From Agromyces kandeliae (GTDB taxonomy: Bacteria; Actinomycetota; Actinomycetes; Actinomycetales; Microbacteriaceae): a stretch of 64,000 nucleotides of DNA. The position numbers were made by a program, and so were the translations under genes. The notes under the pieces were generated by a model. The model saw nothing but the letters and a program-made list of their open reading frames with translations, had not been told where the DNA came from and did not search any database. This document shows, piece by piece, positions 56,200-64,000 of the stretch (positions are counted from its first letter, which is position 1; every line of letters starts with the position of its first letter). The stretch covers positions 1 through 64,000 of the forward strand of contig NZ_WKJD01000021.1 of assembly GCF_009674665.1 (NCBI RefSeq), given 5' to 3'.

Positions 56200-57299
56200 G
56201 CGGGGCGCTCATCCGCCGACGAGGGCTCCGGCAGGTCGAGCATCACCTTGATCGCTCCGCCGCGTCGTTCGATGTACGTCGCGAAGGCCTCATCGATCCG
56301 CTCCAGCGGGAAGCGATGGGTGATCAGTCCGCCGAGCGGCAGACGACCGCGCGTTGCGAGGGCGACGGCCCGAGCCACCGACCCACTCCCTTCCCCACGG
56401 ACCGTGCGCAGTGTGATCCCCGAGGTGACCGCGCGGTTCAGATCGGCCGTGACCGGCGCGCCGAAGAAGCCGACCAGGACGACGTCGCCGCCGCGCTTGC
56501 ACATGAGCAGCGCCGGGTCCACCGCCGCCGCGGCTCCGGAGCATTCGAGGACGATGTCGGCACCGACGCCGCCGAAGGCCGCGCGCACCCGCTCCACCGC
56601 ATCCGGAAGGCGACCGTCGACCACCATGTCGGCGCCCAAATCTGTCCCGATCAGCAGACGCTCCGCCCGGGTTCCGACGAGCACGACCTTCGCCGCCCCG
56701 AGCTCCCGGGCGATCTTCACGGCGATCAGTCCGATCGGGCCGGGCCCGATCACCGCCACGGTCGCGCCGACGAGCATGCGCGGCACGACGTCGAAGGCGT
56801 GCATCACCGTGCCGGCCGTCGTGAGCAGCACCGCCTCGTCGAAGCTCACCGCGTCGGGCAGCCGGGTCAGCGTGGAGACGTGGTTGAGGGCGTACTGAGC
56901 GAATCCCCCGTTCACCGTCATCCCCTGGGCCCGATGACCCTTGGACCGGTCGCCGTAGTTGAGGCAGTCGGTGTACGCGCCGCGCAGGCAGTTCGCGCAA
57001 CGCATGCAGCCCCGATGCGCTTCGGTGACCACTCGATCTCCGGGCGCGAACTCGTCGACGGAGCTCCCGACCTCGGCGACGACCCCGGCGTACTCGTGCC
57101 CGGGGATGAAGTCGGCGCTCGGAGGTCGCCCGCCGTCGAAGAAGGCATGGCTGCGGATCTTCACATCGGTGCCGCAGAGGGACGCCCGCCGCACCTCGAC
57201 GAGGACTTCGTCGGGACCCGGCACCGGCCTCGGAACCGTGCGCACCTCGATCTCACCGGGGTCTCCCAGCACCGCTGCCGTCATCGTCGTCGAAGCCAA
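56196..57299 (-). CDS. Zinc-dependent alcohol dehydrogenase
   Basis: This 367-residue medium-chain dehydrogenase has the catalytic zinc ligands in SLCGTDVK (Cys) and PGHEYAG (His-Glu). The structural-zinc cysteines are in HRGCMRCANCLRGAYTDC and the Rossmann motif is GPGPIG. It oxidises a polyol or alcohol with NAD(P). The start is taken as TTG at 57299, because GGAGG lies 5 bp upstream; ATG at 57284 has no ribosome site. It is divergent from the lysR gene and heads a two-gene unit with the BASS transporter. Confidence 0.85.
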   Translation of the reverse strand: MASTTMTAAVLGDPGEIEVRTVPRPVPGPDEVLVEVRRASLCGTDVKIRSHAFFDGGRPPSADFIPGHEYAGVVAEVGSSVDEFAPGDRVVTEAHRGCMRCANCLRGAYTDCLNYGDRSKGHRAQGMTVNGGFAQYALNHVSTLTRLPDAVSFDEAVLLTTAGTVMHAFDVVPRMLVGATVAVIGPGPIGLIAVKIARELGAAKVVLVGTRAERLLIGTDLGADMVVDGRLPDAVERVRAAFGGVGADIVLECSGAAAAVDPALLMCKRGGDVVLVGFFGAPVTADLNRAVTSGITLRTVRGEGSGSVARAVALATRGRLPLGGLITHRFPLERIDEAFATYIERRGGAIKVMLDLPEPSSADERPA

Positions 57300-57386
57300 G
57301 GCATCCTCCGTCTGCGCATCCTTGCGAACCCGTTCACAGAACCACGAGCACGATGGCGGCGTCCAAGATGCAGATCGCGCGCCGGT

Positions 57387-57403
57387 CATAGTCATCGTCT
57401 ATG
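57387..57403. promoter_or_regulatory. LysR-type box
   Basis: CATAG-N7-CTATG is a perfect inverted repeat that contains the T-N11-A pattern of LysR binding sites. It lies about 80 bp before the lysR ATG and about 88 bp before the alcohol dehydrogenase start, in their shared region. Confidence 0.55.
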
Positions 57404-57481
57404 GGCTCGTCGTCACGCCCTCAGGACCAGCACGTAGGCCCTCTCGATCGGCTTTCCGCCCCGGTCGCCTAGGCTGTGCCG

Positions 57482-58384
57482 ATGAGGTTGCGTCAGCTCG
57501 AGTACTTCGCGGCGATCTGCGACCAGGGATCGTTCACCGGTGCGGCGCAGGCACTGTTCGTCGCCCAGCCGTCTCTGTCCCAGCAGATCCGTGAACTCGA
57601 GCGCGAGCTCGGCACTGCGCTGCTCGAGCGAAGCCACCACGGCGTCTCGCTCACGCCTGCGGGCCGTGCGTTCCTGCCGCACGCTCGCGCCGCCGTAGAA
57701 GCCGCCGAGGCGGGGCGGCGAGAAGTCTCGCGCGTCATCGACGGTGTGGCCGGCGAGATCAAGGTGCTCACGGTCGGCTCGGTCGCTGCGAACGTCCTTC
57801 CGTCGGGCCTCGCGCGCTGGCGCGAACAGTCGCCTTCAACCGTGCTGAGTCTGCACGACTTCACACACCGGCGCGATCTGGAAGCGGCCATGCGCGCGGG
57901 CCGCGGCGATGTGGCCGTGGGCCCACGACCCGCGGACTGGGACGGCGACGTCGTCTCACTGGGATTCGAGGAGCTCGTCGTCGTCGGCAAGGGTCCCTTC
58001 GACCGCGACGCCGTCGATGGGCGCACGCTCGAGGCGGCTGACTGGATCCACTTCGAAGGCGAGCAGGGAATGGGCGATGTCGTCGACTGGGCGACATGGT
58101 CGCTCGGCATCACTCCCCGTGTGGTCGTGCGTGTGGGCCAGGTGGCAGCGGCCCTGGGGCTGGCCGTCGAAGGTGTGGGGCTGACGATCGTTCCGGCCAA
58201 CGCCGTTCCCCTCGGCTGGAGCGGGAACGTGCGCTCCCCCCAGCCGCGCCTGTACCGGGAGCTGGTGGCATACACCAGGGGCGCGGCGTCCGCTTCCGCC
58301 CGCGGCTTCATCGAGACGCTGACATCGGTGGACCTGCCGATCGCGGCACCCGCCGAGCTGCCGCTCGGTTCGCTCACGCTGTAG
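57482..58384 (+). CDS. LysR-family transcriptional regulator
   Basis: This 300-residue regulator has the N-terminal helix-turn-helix MRLRQLEYFAAICDQGSF, SFTGAAQALFVAQPSLS and QQIRELERELGTALLER. A type-2 periplasmic-binding effector domain follows (IKVLTVGS, then GDVAVGP). The ATG at 57482 has TAGGCT ending 7 bp upstream and no Shine-Dalgarno sequence, so a leaderless mRNA is plausible. It is flanked by the alcohol dehydrogenase unit and the aldolase/SDR unit and probably activates one or both. Confidence 0.87.
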   Translation: MRLRQLEYFAAICDQGSFTGAAQALFVAQPSLSQQIRELERELGTALLERSHHGVSLTPAGRAFLPHARAAVEAAEAGRREVSRVIDGVAGEIKVLTVGSVAANVLPSGLARWREQSPSTVLSLHDFTHRRDLEAAMRAGRGDVAVGPRPADWDGDVVSLGFEELVVVGKGPFDRDAVDGRTLEAADWIHFEGEQGMGDVVDWATWSLGITPRVVVRVGQVAAALGLAVEGVGLTIVPANAVPLGWSGNVRSPQPRLYRELVAYTRGAASASARGFIETLTSVDLPIAAPAELPLGSLTL

Positions 58385-58414
58385 CGCGCTCCCCCGCCGA
58401 CCGGAATCGCGTGG

Positions 58415-59347
58415 CTACGGGTTCGGCACGCGGGCACGCGTATCGCGCCTGGCGAGGCGCCCGAGAAGGAAGTCGACCTCGTCGCGTTCCCACTTCGACA
58501 GCTCACGTCCGGGCCGTCGCTGCGCCGCGGAGTCGAGAATGCCGCGACGCTGCATGACGTACTTGCGCACGGCCAGCCCGGTACCGGGCTGCTGCTCGTA
58601 CCTGATCAGCGGCAGGTGCGCGTCGAACAGGTCGTGCGCCTCGTCCCGTCTGCCCGAAGAGGTCAGGCGCACCATGTCGACGAGCAGCTCGGGGAAGCAG
58701 TAGCCGGTCATGGCGCCGTCCGCGCCCCGTTCCAGTTCGAAGTCCAGGAACAGGCCGCCGTTCCCGCACAGGATCGAGAGACGCCGCTGCCCCGCCGCCT
58801 CGCGTTCCCGGATGGCTGTGATCTTCTCCAGACCGGGCCAGTCCTCATGCTTCAGCATCACGATCGACGGGACCGTCTCGACGATCTGGGAGATGACACG
58901 GGGAGAGATCTGCACCGAGAACGACAGCGGATAGTCCTGCAGGCAGATCGGCACGTCCGGCCCGAGCGCCTCCGCAGCCTGGGTGTAGTACGCGATGATC
59001 TGGTCATCGGTGCGCAGGGTGTTGGGCGGTGCGACCATGACCCCGGCCGCGCCCATGGTCATCACCTCGTGCGCCAGCGTGCGCATCGTGCCGAACCCGG
59101 GAGCGGTCACCCCGACCACCACCGGAAGGGCCGTACGCTCCAGCACCGTGCGGACGATCGCAAGCGATTCCTCCGCTGCGAGTTTGGGGGCTTCCCCCAT
59201 CTGGCCGAGCACGGTCAGGCCGGTGACGCCCGCCGAGGCGTAGAAGTCGATGAGCCGGCGCAGCGAGGCGGAGTCGACCGCTCCATCCGGGTGGAACGGT
59301 GTCGGAGCGATGGCGAAGACACCCCGCGAGTCCGCGTCGATCGCCAT
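58415..59347 (-). CDS. Dihydrodipicolinate synthase family protein (class I aldolase/lyase)
   Basis: This 310-residue TIM barrel of the DapA/NAL family has PTPFHPDGAVD at the N-terminus. The conserved Tyr is in LQDYPLSF (about 137) and the Schiff-base Lys in VMLKHEDWPG (about 165). The GE(T/S)-type pyruvate loop is replaced by GQMGEAPKL. Members cleave or form 2-keto acids. The catabolic neighbours and divergent active-site loop argue against lysine biosynthesis. It starts 1 bp before the SDR stop at 59349. Confidence 0.83.
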   Translation of the reverse strand: MAIDADSRGVFAIAPTPFHPDGAVDSASLRRLIDFYASAGVTGLTVLGQMGEAPKLAAEESLAIVRTVLERTALPVVVGVTAPGFGTMRTLAHEVMTMGAAGVMVAPPNTLRTDDQIIAYYTQAAEALGPDVPICLQDYPLSFSVQISPRVISQIVETVPSIVMLKHEDWPGLEKITAIREREAAGQRRLSILCGNGGLFLDFELERGADGAMTGYCFPELLVDMVRLTSSGRRDEAHDLFDAHLPLIRYEQQPGTGLAVRKYVMQRRGILDSAAQRRPGRELSKWERDEVDFLLGRLARRDTRARVPNP

Positions 59348-59348
59348 G

Positions 59349-60134
59349 TCAGATGCTCCCGATCATTCCGCCGTCGACCCGGAGTACCGAGCCGGTGATG
59401 AACGAGGCACGCTCGCTGGCCAGGAACGCCGCGGCGGCACCGAACTCGTCGGGCCGGCCGTATCTCCCCACGGGGATCGTCGCCGCGCTCTCGCGCTCGA
59501 CGTCGCCGATCGGCATGCCCTCCCGCGTGGCCCGCGCTCCGTCGATCGCGCGGGTGCGCGCGGTGGCGATCCGGCCGGGCACGAGCACGTTGCACGTGAC
59601 GCCCGACGCGGCCACCTCCCGCGCGAGCGTCTTCGACCACCCGACCAGCGCGGAGCGCAGCGAGTTGGACACGGCGAGGTTCGGAATCGGCGCGATCACG
59701 CCGGAACTGGTGCACGTGACCACACGCCCCCATCCGCGGCTCTGCATTCCCGGGACCACGCGGTCGGCTGTCGCGAACACCGACAGGATCATGGAATCGA
59801 ACCACCCGCGCCACTCGTCGGAGCTCACACCCAGCGCGCGGCCCGGTCGCGGCCCGCCGGTGTTGTTGACGATGATGTCGACAGGGCCGAGCTCGTCCTC
59901 GATGCGGCTCACGTGGGAATCGACCGCGGCGACGTCGGCCAGGTCCCATGCGACGGGGATCGCGGTCCCCCCGTCACGACGGATCCGCGCTGTCGTCACC
60001 TCGAGGTTGTCGAGAGATCTCCCCGCGGCCGCGACACGAACGCCCTCGGCCGCAAGGGCCTCGGCGATCGCGCCGCCCAGCCCTCCGCCGGCTCCCATCA
60101 CCACTGCGACCCTGCCGTCGATGCCCAGCTCCAC
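59349..60134 (-). CDS. SDR-family oxidoreductase with atypical active site
   Basis: This 261-residue protein has the cofactor motif GAGGGLGG and NNTGGPRPG in the place of NNAG. The catalytic Ser region TCTSSGVIAP is present, but the usual YxxxK is replaced: the aligned segment reads NLAVSNSLRSALVGWSK. The C-terminal FITGSVLRVDGG is normal. It may be a divergent reductase, a dehydratase-like enzyme or a partner subunit. It lies between the DHDPS-like and DUF3500 genes in one minus-strand unit. Confidence 0.82.
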   Translation of the reverse strand: MELGIDGRVAVVMGAGGGLGGAIAEALAAEGVRVAAAGRSLDNLEVTTARIRRDGGTAIPVAWDLADVAAVDSHVSRIEDELGPVDIIVNNTGGPRPGRALGVSSDEWRGWFDSMILSVFATADRVVPGMQSRGWGRVVTCTSSGVIAPIPNLAVSNSLRSALVGWSKTLAREVAASGVTCNVLVPGRIATARTRAIDGARATREGMPIGDVERESAATIPVGRYGRPDEFGAAAAFLASERASFITGSVLRVDGGMIGSI

Positions 60135-60164
60135 GTCTTCACCCTTCTCGCGCGGCCGCGCTCG

Positions 60165-61373
60165 TCATGCTCGTCCGCCGACCTCGGCCGCCGGCCAGCG
60201 GATGACCTCGTCGTCCCGATGGAAGACGTCGAGGTGCTCGTGAAGAACGTCGAGTCCGAAGTCCGCGACGGGGTCTCGCCAGGCCGCGTGGCAATGGTTC
60301 CCCTGACGCTGTGTGTTGTCGTACTCGATGAGTATCCGCGGACCCTGGATGCGGTAATAGTGCGGCCGCCCACGGTCGGCGCTTCCCGCCCAGGCGAAGT
60401 GCACGGCATCCAGATTCGCGCCGACGGAGTAGAACGCCGACTCCTCGGCCGCGATCTCGTCGGGAGCGCGGCCCGTGTACGCGGTGATCGTCTGCAGCAG
60501 CAGGGCACGCTGATCGGGGCTCAGCGCGGAGCCCGGTATCCCTTTGGGGTCGCGCGTCAGGCTCAGCACGGCGTAGGCCGCATCGTCGAAACCCGATCGC
60601 TCCTCCTCCCGATCGTGGATCGAGGAGATGTAGTCGGCAAGGCGCGGCTCGCGGAACCTGCCCCGCCAGACGTCATCCATCCGCGGCATCCGAGCGTCGT
60701 CGCCGATCAGCGTCCTGTTGCCTCCGACGATGTCCGCCGGAGCGCGGTCGAGGAGGGTCGCCAGATCGCGCTGGCCGGGGCCGAGTGCGTGGAGCAGGGC
60801 ACGGGCATGGTCCTCTCCCGCTCCGAGCGGCCGCACGTGACCGCCGCCGACGAACCCGGCCTCGGCCGGGTCGCTGCCGAAGAAGCTCGGCGTCGCCGAG
60901 ACGAGGCGACCGTCGACCACGAGGTTGTTCATGGAGATGTGGTGCCCTCCGAAGCGCCAGGCCCATGTTCCGCTGCCCGGCGTGCCGAACACGCGCAGGT
61001 AATAGCGCTGCGGATCGCGTCCCCGTTCCATGCCCCAGTCGATCCGCCACGACTCGAGACGATCGAGGATGTTCTCGGTGCCCATGATCACGCAGGCGGT
61101 GACATAGCCCTCCATGGAGAGACCCGACGACACGAGCTGCATGGCGAGGGACTGCTGCTGCGGAGACTGTTCATGCAGCGTCACTCCCCCGTGATCGGTG
61201 GGCGTGAAGAACCATGTGAGGCGATCGTCCTCCGAGGGTGACGCTGCACCGGGGCCATCGGCGACGGCGAGCGCGCGCTGCCCGGCGTCGAGCGACGCCA
61301 GCCATTCCGTCGCCGCGGAGGCCATGCGCTGGGCCACTGCTTCGCGGCCTCGGGTTGCGACTGTCTCACTCAC
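60165..61373 (-). CDS. DUF3500 domain-containing protein
   Basis: This 402-residue protein has the DUF3500 features: LTWFFTPTDHGGVTL near the N-terminus, TWAWRFGGHHISMN and THYYRIQGP-type HYYRIQGPRILIEYDNT near residue 340, with a C-terminal HCHAAWRDP. The conserved His and Asp residues suggest a metal-dependent enzyme, but no function is established. It heads the minus-strand unit DUF3500-SDR-DHDPS-like. The 225-bp gap upstream holds its promoter region and copy B of the 64-nt repeat. Confidence 0.84.
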   Translation of the reverse strand: MSETVATRGREAVAQRMASAATEWLASLDAGQRALAVADGPGAASPSEDDRLTWFFTPTDHGGVTLHEQSPQQQSLAMQLVSSGLSMEGYVTACVIMGTENILDRLESWRIDWGMERGRDPQRYYLRVFGTPGSGTWAWRFGGHHISMNNLVVDGRLVSATPSFFGSDPAEAGFVGGGHVRPLGAGEDHARALLHALGPGQRDLATLLDRAPADIVGGNRTLIGDDARMPRMDDVWRGRFREPRLADYISSIHDREEERSGFDDAAYAVLSLTRDPKGIPGSALSPDQRALLLQTITAYTGRAPDEIAAEESAFYSVGANLDAVHFAWAGSADRGRPHYYRIQGPRILIEYDNTQRQGNHCHAAWRDPVADFGLDVLHEHLDVFHRDDEVIRWPAAEVGGRA

Positions 61374-61500
61374 GTCCGGAACATCCCTCCTGCTCCTGTG
61401 TCACCGCGTCCGTGCTCGGGCGCGGATCGACAGGAGCCGGTGACGCCTTGTCGAGTCCTGCGTCAGCGGTGACCAGGGCTTGCTTCGCACTCATGCAACC

Positions 61501-61564
61501 GCACCGGGCGCAGCCCGCGCCAAGACGAATCGACTGTCGGGCCCATATGCAACGCCTATGGGCC
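61501..61564. repeat. 64-nt dispersed repeat, copy B
   Basis: This copy pairs with 29903-29966. Here it includes an 11-bp perfect stem around 61538-61568 (TCGGGCCCATA with TATGGGCCCGA). It lies 34 bp past the stop codon of the SDR gene at 61599, so it may double as a terminator for that gene. Confidence 0.75.
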
Positions 61565-61598
61565 CGACAGCGCGGCCGGATGCCGAGGGCGCGGCCGC

Positions 61599-62408
61599 TC
61601 AGCTCACAGAGGTGAGCAGCTCCTTCATCTGGCCGGCGAGGATCAGCGTGGCGCGACGCGGCGCCAGTCGCGAGAGGCGGTCGAGCATGGTGACGTCCTT
61701 GCCGATCGTCACGCGGTAGCTGCCCTTCTCGATCGCGGCGACGATCTGGCGCGCCGCCTCCTCGGGACGTGTCGGCTCGGGTGCCGTGCGTCCCGCGCTG
61801 CCCATCGTCGGCATCGTGACGCCGGAGTTGGCGGTGATGTCCGTCGCGATCGCGCCCGGGAACACCACGGTGGCGGTGACGTTCGTGCCCTGCAATTCGG
61901 CGAACAGCGCTTCGGTGAACAGCTTCACCGCGGCTTTCGACGCACCGTAGGCGGCCTGCCCGGGCACCGGAGTCAGCGCACCCATGCTGGAGATGTTGAC
62001 GATCGCGCCCTCGGGCCGTTGCCGGATCACGGGGAGGAACGTCTTCGTGGTGTTGACGACGCCCCAGAAATTGACGTTCATCACCCGCTCGATCACATCG
62101 AACCCGAGCTCGTCGATCGTCACGAACGGCTGGATGATGCCGGCGACGTTGACCAGTCCGTCGATGGCCGGGTGGAGCGCCGCGATGGCGTCGGGAAGCG
62201 CTGCCACTGCTGCTCGATCGGTGATGTTCACCGGGTGCAGCGAAAGCCGCTCCCCCACATCAGCCCGCCGCGCGGTCTCCTCCAGGCCCGCCTCATTGAG
62301 GTCCAGCGCCGCGACCCGCGCGCCCCGAGCGAGGAGCTCCAGCGCGAGTGCGCGGCCGATTCCGTTGCCTCCGCCGGTGACGACGAAGGTCTTGTCTGCG
62401 ATCCGCAT
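61599..62408 (-). CDS. SDR-family NAD(P)-dependent oxidoreductase
   Basis: This 269-residue classical SDR has cofactor motif GGGNGIGR, NVAG in GLVNVAGII, catalytic Ser in NISSMGAL and YGASK (Tyr and Lys) near residue 155. A longer C-terminal region (RRATLILAGQMKELL) resembles lipid- or steroid-acting SDRs. It begins 8 bp after the SDR gene at 62417 and is probably in one operon with it. Confidence 0.86.
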   Translation of the reverse strand: MRIADKTFVVTGGGNGIGRALALELLARGARVAALDLNEAGLEETARRADVGERLSLHPVNITDRAAVAALPDAIAALHPAIDGLVNVAGIIQPFVTIDELGFDVIERVMNVNFWGVVNTTKTFLPVIRQRPEGAIVNISSMGALTPVPGQAAYGASKAAVKLFTEALFAELQGTNVTATVVFPGAIATDITANSGVTMPTMGSAGRTAPEPTRPEEAARQIVAAIEKGSYRVTIGKDVTMLDRLSRLAPRRATLILAGQMKELLTSVS

Positions 62409-62416
62409 GAGTTCTC

Positions 62417-63196
62417 CTAGGCGTTGATCAGGGCGCCGCCGTCGGCGTGGATGTTCTGGCCCGTGATCCAGTGGCTGTCGTCCGAGGCGAGGAAGACGAC
62501 GACGGGGGCGACATCGTCATAGGGGTTGCCGGCGCGCCGGAATGGGTTCGCCACGAACGCCTTCTGCACGTGTGCGCGCGCTTCGGGGCTGAGCGAGGTG
62601 AGGCCGCCCGACGCGTTCTCGGTCAGGCCGTTGGGGCAGAGCGTGTTGACGCGGATGTTGTACTGGCCCCACTCACGGGCGACCACCCGCGAGAGTCCAC
62701 GCACGGCTTCCTTCGACGCGGCATAGGGGGCATAGAATTCGTCGCCGGCGATGGCCGCCTCGGAGGCGAAGTTGATGATCGAGGCGCCCGCGCCCTCCTT
62801 GTCCCGCAGGTGCGGGAAGCACAGCTTCATCAGGTGCCAGTACGCGTAGACGGAGCTGCGCATCTCGAGGTCGAGGTCGTCGATCGTCTTCTCGAGGAAC
62901 GGCGCTGGGATGGTGATCGTGTGGGCGTTGTTCACCAGTACGTCGATCGTTCCGAACCGGTCGACCGTCGCATCGATGAAGGCGACCAGGCTGTCGTACT
63001 CCATGATGTCCACGGTCATCGCGAGCACCTCCGCGCCCTGCTCCTCGCACAGTCGCGTGGTCTCTGCGAGCTTCTCCGCGTTGCGCGCGCAGATGGCCAG
63101 CGAGGCACCCTCTGCGGCCATGCGGATCGCCTGCTGCTTGCCGAGGCCGCTGGAGCAGCCGGTGATGAGGACGACTTTGCCGTCGAGCTTTCCCAT
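62417..63196 (-). CDS. SDR-family NAD(P)-dependent oxidoreductase
   Basis: This 259-residue SDR has cofactor motif GCSSGLGK, NNAH in place of NNAG, and catalytic YAASK near residue 160. It ends in the usual WITGQNIHADGGALINA. The ATG at 63196 begins MGKLDGKVVLITG; it has only a weak ribosome site. It lies 40 bp after the partial SDR gene and before the one at 61599. Four SDRs in one cluster suggest repeated oxidation or reduction of a polycyclic or multi-hydroxyl substrate. Confidence 0.86.
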   Translation of the reverse strand: MGKLDGKVVLITGCSSGLGKQQAIRMAAEGASLAICARNAEKLAETTRLCEEQGAEVLAMTVDIMEYDSLVAFIDATVDRFGTIDVLVNNAHTITIPAPFLEKTIDDLDLEMRSSVYAYWHLMKLCFPHLRDKEGAGASIINFASEAAIAGDEFYAPYAASKEAVRGLSRVVAREWGQYNIRVNTLCPNGLTENASGGLTSLSPEARAHVQKAFVANPFRRAGNPYDDVAPVVVFLASDDSHWITGQNIHADGGALINA

Positions 63197-63236
63197 GATC
63201 GATTCCTGTCTGTGTTGTCTTGTCGGTGCGCGGCGA

Positions 63237-64000
63237 TCAGCGGACCGGAAGGATGCCCTCGTCGTTGGAGAGGCCGGCCATGAGTTCGCCCGGCACGCGC
63301 TCCCGCAGGACGTCGATGGCCCAGGCGTCGGCATCGGTCGTGATCTGGCGCACGACCTCGGGCTGCGACCACAGGCCGATCTCACCGTCCGCGGCGAGCT
63401 TGAACAGGTTGCCCGAGATGGCGGCGGCGTCGTCCGAGGCGAGATAGGCCAGGAACGGGACCATGCCCTCGGCCGTGCGCTTCATCGCTTCCGGGGCACC
63501 CGCCTCGATCATCTCCGCGGGAACGCCCTGCATCCGGTACGTCGCGGCGGCGTTATACCAGGCACGCGTCTTCGCGAGCGGCGTGTATGCGTTCACGGTG
63601 ATGCCGGTGCCGCGGAGGTCACCGGCGGCGGCCTTCGTGAGCGCGACGATGCCCGCGTTCGCGGCTCCGTACGCGGCATACCCCTGCAGTCCGAGGAACG
63701 CGTCGGAGGACGAGTTCAGGATGCGTCCGTAGCCCTGTGCCTTCATGTGCGGGAGGGCGTGGTGAATCAGGTTGAACGCGCCCTTCAGCTTCGACACGAC
63801 GCTGATGTCCCACAGCTCCTCGTCCATGTCGGCGATGTTGCCGACCCAGTTCGACGACGCGTTGTTGACGATGATGTCGATCCTCCCGAAGCTGTCGATC
63901 GCGGTCTGGACCATCCGGCCGGCGCTCGCGAAGTCGCCGACATCGCCGAAGAACGGCACGGCCTCTCCGCCTGCGGCCACGATCCGGTCCGCCGTCGTCT
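63237..64000 (-). CDS. SDR-family protein, C-terminal part (cut by window edge), atypical YxxxN
   Basis: At least 253 codons are visible; the frame remains open at the right edge, where TTADRIVAAGGEA continues the SDR fold. NNASSNW replaces NNAG and the Ser region is LNSSSDAF. The active-site pattern is YGAAN, so the catalytic Lys is replaced by Asn. A C-terminal extension (LWSQPEVVRQITTDADAWA) exceeds the usual SDR end. Function is uncertain; reduced catalytic activity or a specialised reaction is possible. Confidence 0.83.
   Translation of the reverse strand, partial: TTADRIVAAGGEAVPFFGDVGDFASAGRMVQTAIDSFGRIDIIVNNASSNWVGNIADMDEELWDISVVSKLKGAFNLIHHALPHMKAQGYGRILNSSSDAFLGLQGYAAYGAANAGIVALTKAAAGDLRGTGITVNAYTPLAKTRAWYNAAATYRMQGVPAEMIEAGAPEAMKRTAEGMVPFLAYLASDDAAAISGNLFKLAADGEIGLWSQPEVVRQITTDADAWAIDVLRERVPGELMAGLSNDEGILPVR

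Noticed and set aside
58415..59347. DHDPS-like gene as dapA of lysine biosynthesis
   Set aside because: The N-terminal substrate loop differs (GQMGEAPKL), neighbours are catabolic and no lysine genes are nearby.

Overview
The window reads as chromosomal DNA of a high-GC actinobacterium. Base composition, gene order, lipoprotein and LacI families, an inositol cluster with a Cgl0158-type aldolase, and many GTG/TTG starts with 4-bp stop/start overlaps all suit a Microbacteriaceae-like soil or plant-associated species. That family placement is inference. I see no tRNA, rRNA, CRISPR array, transposase or phage gene. Almost all of the 64 kb is devoted to taking up and breaking down plant-derived carbohydrates and possibly their aglycones.

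Region 1 (1-12.5 kb) is an inositol-type cluster: a truncated methylmalonate-semialdehyde dehydrogenase gene, a Cgl0158-like aldolase, iolC, a CUT2 ABC importer (lipoprotein, permease, ATPase), two Gfo/Idh/MocA dehydrogenases, a sugar-phosphate isomerase, a transaldolase, a hotdog thioesterase, a LacI repressor and a GntR repressor. Similar 18-bp palindromes around a GGACAT core lie in front of nearly every transcription unit. A TauE/SafE permease follows.

Region 2 (13.5-29.4 kb) looks like an arabinan/galactan regulon. It holds two tandem secreted BNR-fold hydrolases with lectin-like tails, a LacI regulator, and a six-gene minus-strand operon (GH42, ABC binding protein, two permeases, GH42, alditol oxidase) divergent from a second, paralogous LacI. 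Four copies of an ATGTT-N6-AACAT palindrome tie these units together. Downstream (29.4-29.9 kb) lie the decayed ends of a GH51 and a GH43 gene.

Region 3 (30-36.7 kb) holds a flavin monooxygenase, alpha/beta hydrolase, amidohydrolase and TetR operon, divergent from an MFS transporter (with a 23-codon leader ORF) and a quinone oxidoreductase; it may act on an aromatic compound. Region 4 (36.8-54.6 kb) is a glycoside/glucuronide regulon: uxaC-uxuB-uidA-manD-gntK-lacI, GH1-lacZ-MFS, and GH78-GH43, each preceded by a GCAAY-NN-GTTGC operator next to a TetR gene. Together they would import glycosides, remove glucose, galactose, rhamnose, arabinose/xylose and glucuronic acid, and send glucuronate towards KDG/6-phosphogluconate metabolism.

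Region 5 (54.7-64 kb) has a truncated ferric-reductase-like fragment. A LysR-flanked catabolic cluster follows: BASS transporter, zinc alcohol dehydrogenase, DHDPS-family aldolase, DUF3500 protein and four SDRs, one cut by the window end. Its substrate is unknown. A 64-nt repeat occurs twice in the window, each time just 3' of a minus-strand gene.
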